Part shown: positions 56,372-58,889 of the stretch, in pieces
Layout: each line of letters starts with the position of its first letter
Position numbering within the stretch: the first letter of the stretch is position 1
NCBI GenBank assembly: GCA_003427395.1
Contig: BFEA01000154.1
Coordinates: 349,753-408,641, forward strand
Direction: 5' to 3'
Source of the DNA: Chara braunii
Lineage: Eukaryota > Streptophyta > Charophyceae > Charales > Characeae
DNA length: 58,889 nt
Translations under genes and position numbers: made by a program
The notes under the pieces: generated by a model
What the model saw: only the letters and a program-made list of their open reading frames with translations
What the model was told of the DNA's origin: nothing
Database searches by the model: none

Positions 56372-57019
56372 CTGTCGACCAGTAGAAAGGTTTTGTCGAC
56401 CGCTTATGTCCACCCGATGTATGTCACTCACGGGAGGGTCGCTCGGTGCTCCTGTAACCTGTCGAGATGTCTCGCTTGTCTCGATTACAAGAACAAGTTA
56501 GCATAAAAAGCAAGGCCAAAGAAATCATGAAATTTGGAGACAAATCACGGGAAGGAATAAATTGATCATTTCACTCGATAAACAATGGGGTTTGACGCAC
56601 TGCACCCGGTCTCGGAAACGGGTTCAGTGTTCGAGTCAGCAAAATCCGTCTGAGTCCCAATCGACCGTACGGACAACCTACGACGTATTCTCCGCCCTAT
56701 GGGGTGCCGTCGGCATCGTGCACGCTGGTCCCAAGGCACCGTGCTGGAGCTCTCGATATCCGAAGTCGACTCGTGGGCCCATTGAGGCCATAGCTCGAGG
56801 TTGAGCCTTACCATTCCTTCGTGTCTTGTCACCGCCCCCCTGGATCGTCCTCTGGCCTTGAGGAGAACTTGTGAAATGTATCCTCACCAACTTCCTGTGT
56901 CTGAAAGCCCCCGATCATGCCTTGGCTGAAGTTCTGGCCAATCGGAGCCTCTGGTCAAGTGCCCGCGCCGGGTCTTGAAGTCCCTGTCGATACCCTGAAC
57001 GTGGCTCCCGATCAATGTC

Positions 57020-57345
57020 CTCGCCAGTTCCTTGTCCTGTGTCCCAAATAACCTTGTGCGCGAGTCCAGGTCGACAATCTGGGCAGAGTCACGGGCTTGT
57101 ATCTCGATCGTTGTCCCAGTGGAAACAAAGTCCGACTTGTGTCTCGGATTGGAAATCTCCCACTGCGCCCCGATCGGAGTCCCGGTCGGTGTTCGGTCGG
57201 TGCCCAGGTAGTAGTCCCTGGGCACAATCCCGCACTTCGTCCCTGTTCGAGTCCGTTTGGTACCCCGATCGTAGTTCTGGGCCGAAGTTCCAATCTTTGT
57301 CCTTGTTGGAGTCTGATTGGTGTCTGACAGCGCGCCACCTTGGTC
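57020..57345 (-). repeat. Degenerate 60-bp minisatellite
   Basis: Units of about 60 bases with words such as CCCGATCGGAGT, CCCTGTTCGAGTCCG and CCTTGTTGGAGTCTG recur four to five times. On the minus strand this gives a repeating Thr/Arg/Gly-rich peptide with a period of about 20 residues. Confidence 0.65.
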
Positions 57346-57504
57346 CTCCTGACGAAGCGCAGAGCTGTGTAGGCTGCATGCTCCTGCCCGCGGCTTCTTT
57401 GATCGAGCGCAGGGGTTATCGCAAAGCTGCACGCCCGTACGCGCGACTCTTCAGATCATGTGCGGAGTAGTCCGATGCTGCATGCTCGTACGTGCGATAA
57501 CGAC

Positions 57505-57898
57505 AGTGCACGGGGGCTGCGCGCTGCTGCGCGCCCGTGCAAGCGGGTGTTCTGATTGTACATTGGGCTGCGCGCTGCTGCGCCCGCGCGAGTTCCCTGA
57601 CCGTGCACGGGTCTGCGCTGCTGCGCGCCCGTGCACGTGGGTATCCCGACCGTGCTTTGGGCTGTGTGCTGCTGCATGCCCATGAGTGCACGTGTTTGGA
57701 CTGTGCGAGGGGCTGCGTGCTGCTGGGCGCCCGTGCGCGCGCGTGCTCGTATTATGCGTGGGGGCTGTGCGCTGCTGCGCGTACATGCGCACATGTGTTT
57801 CGACTGTAAGTGGGGGCTGCACGCTGCCGCACGCCCGTGCGCGTGGGTATCCCGACTGTGTGCTGGGCTGCGCACTGCTGTGTGCGCATTGTCGCACT
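57505..57898. repeat. 51-bp GC-rich minisatellite (about eight units)
   Basis: Units start GGGGCTGCGCGCTGCTGCGC or a variant near 57509, 57562, 57610, 57658, 57709, 57760, 57812 and 57864. The period is about 48-53. The words GCTGCTGCG and CCCGTGC are conserved. All three forward frames stay partly open, as expected for a stop-poor GC-rich repeat. Confidence 0.85.
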
Positions 57899-57972
57899 TT
57901 TTTCTAGTCAGGCCTCTTCGGGCGACGAGAAAGCCAAGAGGCTGTCACGCAGGATTTTGGATGATGGTTTGC

Positions 57973-57998
57973 AATAAATAAATAAATAAATAAATTAA
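57973..57998. repeat. (TAAA)n microsatellite
   Basis: Five to six TAAA units. Confidence 0.9.
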
Positions 57999-58889
57999 AG
58001 CAAATCCCTTCTTGTTGTGTGTGCCCGGCTTCGAGCGAGACCCTTCAATTGCGGTCTTCGCCGGTCCCTGGTCCTCGGAATCTTTATTTTGATTCGGAAC
58101 AACAATGATCACGCAAATAATAATCATGAGATTCCGGTGTGTAATGCATGTATCAATTTTGCCAATTTGCTAATTTTGAGAACTGTGACAGGATCGTTTG
58201 AGAACACAATCATTAAGCAGAGTCGAAGCAAATGAAGCAAGAGCAACTGACTCGAGCAATGACAAAAATAAGTGAGGGGAGAATGAAAACTCATAATAGT
58301 CTAAGAAAGTACAGATAGATAGGCATGGACAACACTCGTTAGGAGTCCTCACTCGTCCCTCTAAAGTCTCATCATTGATGTCTCATTTGCGTTTCCTATG
58401 CCTCGAATCACGCCTTTGTACTTCCTGAGATTGTGGTCTCTGAATATAGAGCCACCTAAAACCTGGAAGCTCTAAACATTTCCATCCGAGGGCCATAATA
58501 CGGAAGTCGAAATTTCTCCCGTAGAGTATGGAGATATGGCTGAGAGAAAATCCCTCGTCTGAGATGTCGAAACTCTGAAGGTTTTGTCACTGCCTCGTAA
58601 TGAATTGTCGCAGGGGAAATGTACCTTTTGGCTAGGTCTACCAAGTCTCCCCAGCAAGAGCCATCTGTGAGAGAGTGAAAGGTACTGGAGGTTTGGGATA
58701 ATCAGTATAAAGCTGGGGTCCAAAGCTACGGATCAGCTTGACACCACTCTCATCCAGCTCCCTCTCCTTCTCCCCAAGGAATCTCACTGTTGAGATCCAG
58801 ACCGAGTCAAAGAGATCATGAGTCTCTTTGCCCTTCTAATAGATTCTCAAATCATGAATTGTACCATCTGAGAACTCAGTGTGAACTAC
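57999..58889. other. Right-end sequence without recognised gene
   Basis: No coding motif or repeat match was found. A small perfect hairpin, CAAAGAGA/TCTCTTTG with a 7-base loop, lies at about 58808-58830. The minus-strand frames at 58456-58723 have no recognisable domain. Confidence 0.4.

Larger units (their letters stand above)
56373..58889 (-). mobile_element. Element G 5' LTR (enters from the right edge)
   Basis: On the minus strand an LTR ends GGTCGACA at 56373 directly before the PBS. Its 5' start is not visible, so it covers an unknown part of the remaining 2.5 kb and may run past the window. It contains two minisatellites and a TAAA repeat. It is not similar to the long A/B/C family except for the last bases (TCGACA). 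Frames inside the minisatellites are open because the units lack stops and are probably not genes. Confidence 0.55.

Noticed and set aside
56884-57432. 182-codon minus-strand frame with Thr/Arg repeats
   Set aside because: It follows a minisatellite period and lies within LTR sequence; openness is explained by a stop-free repeat unit.
57451-57981. Several long overlapping frames with Cys/Ala/Arg or His/Ala repeats
   Set aside because: They are all frames of the 51-bp GC-rich minisatellite, open on both strands at once.

Overview
This is repeat-dense eukaryotic nuclear DNA made almost entirely of broken, nested LTR retrotransposons. I found no intact host gene, no rRNA or tRNA gene and no CRISPR array. 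Two primer-binding sites match the 3' end of a plant-type tRNA-Asp and one resembles the plant initiator tRNA-Met site. The Ty3/gypsy pol fragments also look plant-like, so I infer a streptophyte. A charophyte such as Chara is my guess from memory of similar protein fragments and is not demonstrated here.

Layout, from outermost to innermost. Element G (minus strand) starts in the right part of the window: LTR material from 56373 rightwards, tRNA-Asp-type PBS at 56354-56371, and a long degenerate leader/gag at about 50686-55530. Its gag is cut by element F and resumes at 20346, running leftwards through protease, RT, RNase H and integrase to about 15288. Element F (plus strand, 20347-50681) has two 920-bp LTRs, a CATT target duplication, a tRNA-Met-like PBS and a polypurine tract. 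Its interior was filled by later insertions: element P (plus, Ty3/gypsy, about 21795-27808), element K (minus, gag 27812-28570, PBS 31819-31837, very long LTR 31840-38455), gag and integrase scraps at 38455-39330, and a second very long LTR in the opposite orientation (41683-49587). Left of G's integrase lies element H (minus, same family as P). Its gag (11735-14006) and pol (570-3183) are separated by an 8.5-kb insertion (3184-11698) belonging to the same very long LTR family.

The most unusual content is inside that long LTR family (copies A, B and C). Each copy carries an array of hairpins in which the loop word is constant while the two stem arms differ from unit to unit yet stay complementary. 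Each also carries a tandem array of about 120 bp. B and C form an inverted pair with arms of about 6.6-6.8 kb; within them a stretch of about 590 bp is identical although the flanks differ at roughly 10% of positions.

Three assembly problems are visible. A back-to-back pair of Nextera transposon ends lies at 42680-42717. The gap at 13004-13268 is flanked by identical 72-bp sequences and is probably false. The gap at 26120-26389 removes the RT/RNase H junction of P, and a few bases of it can be read from the chimeric piece after the adapter. All coding regions are decayed (stops, frameshifts, lost catalytic residues), so they are annotated as pseudogenes.
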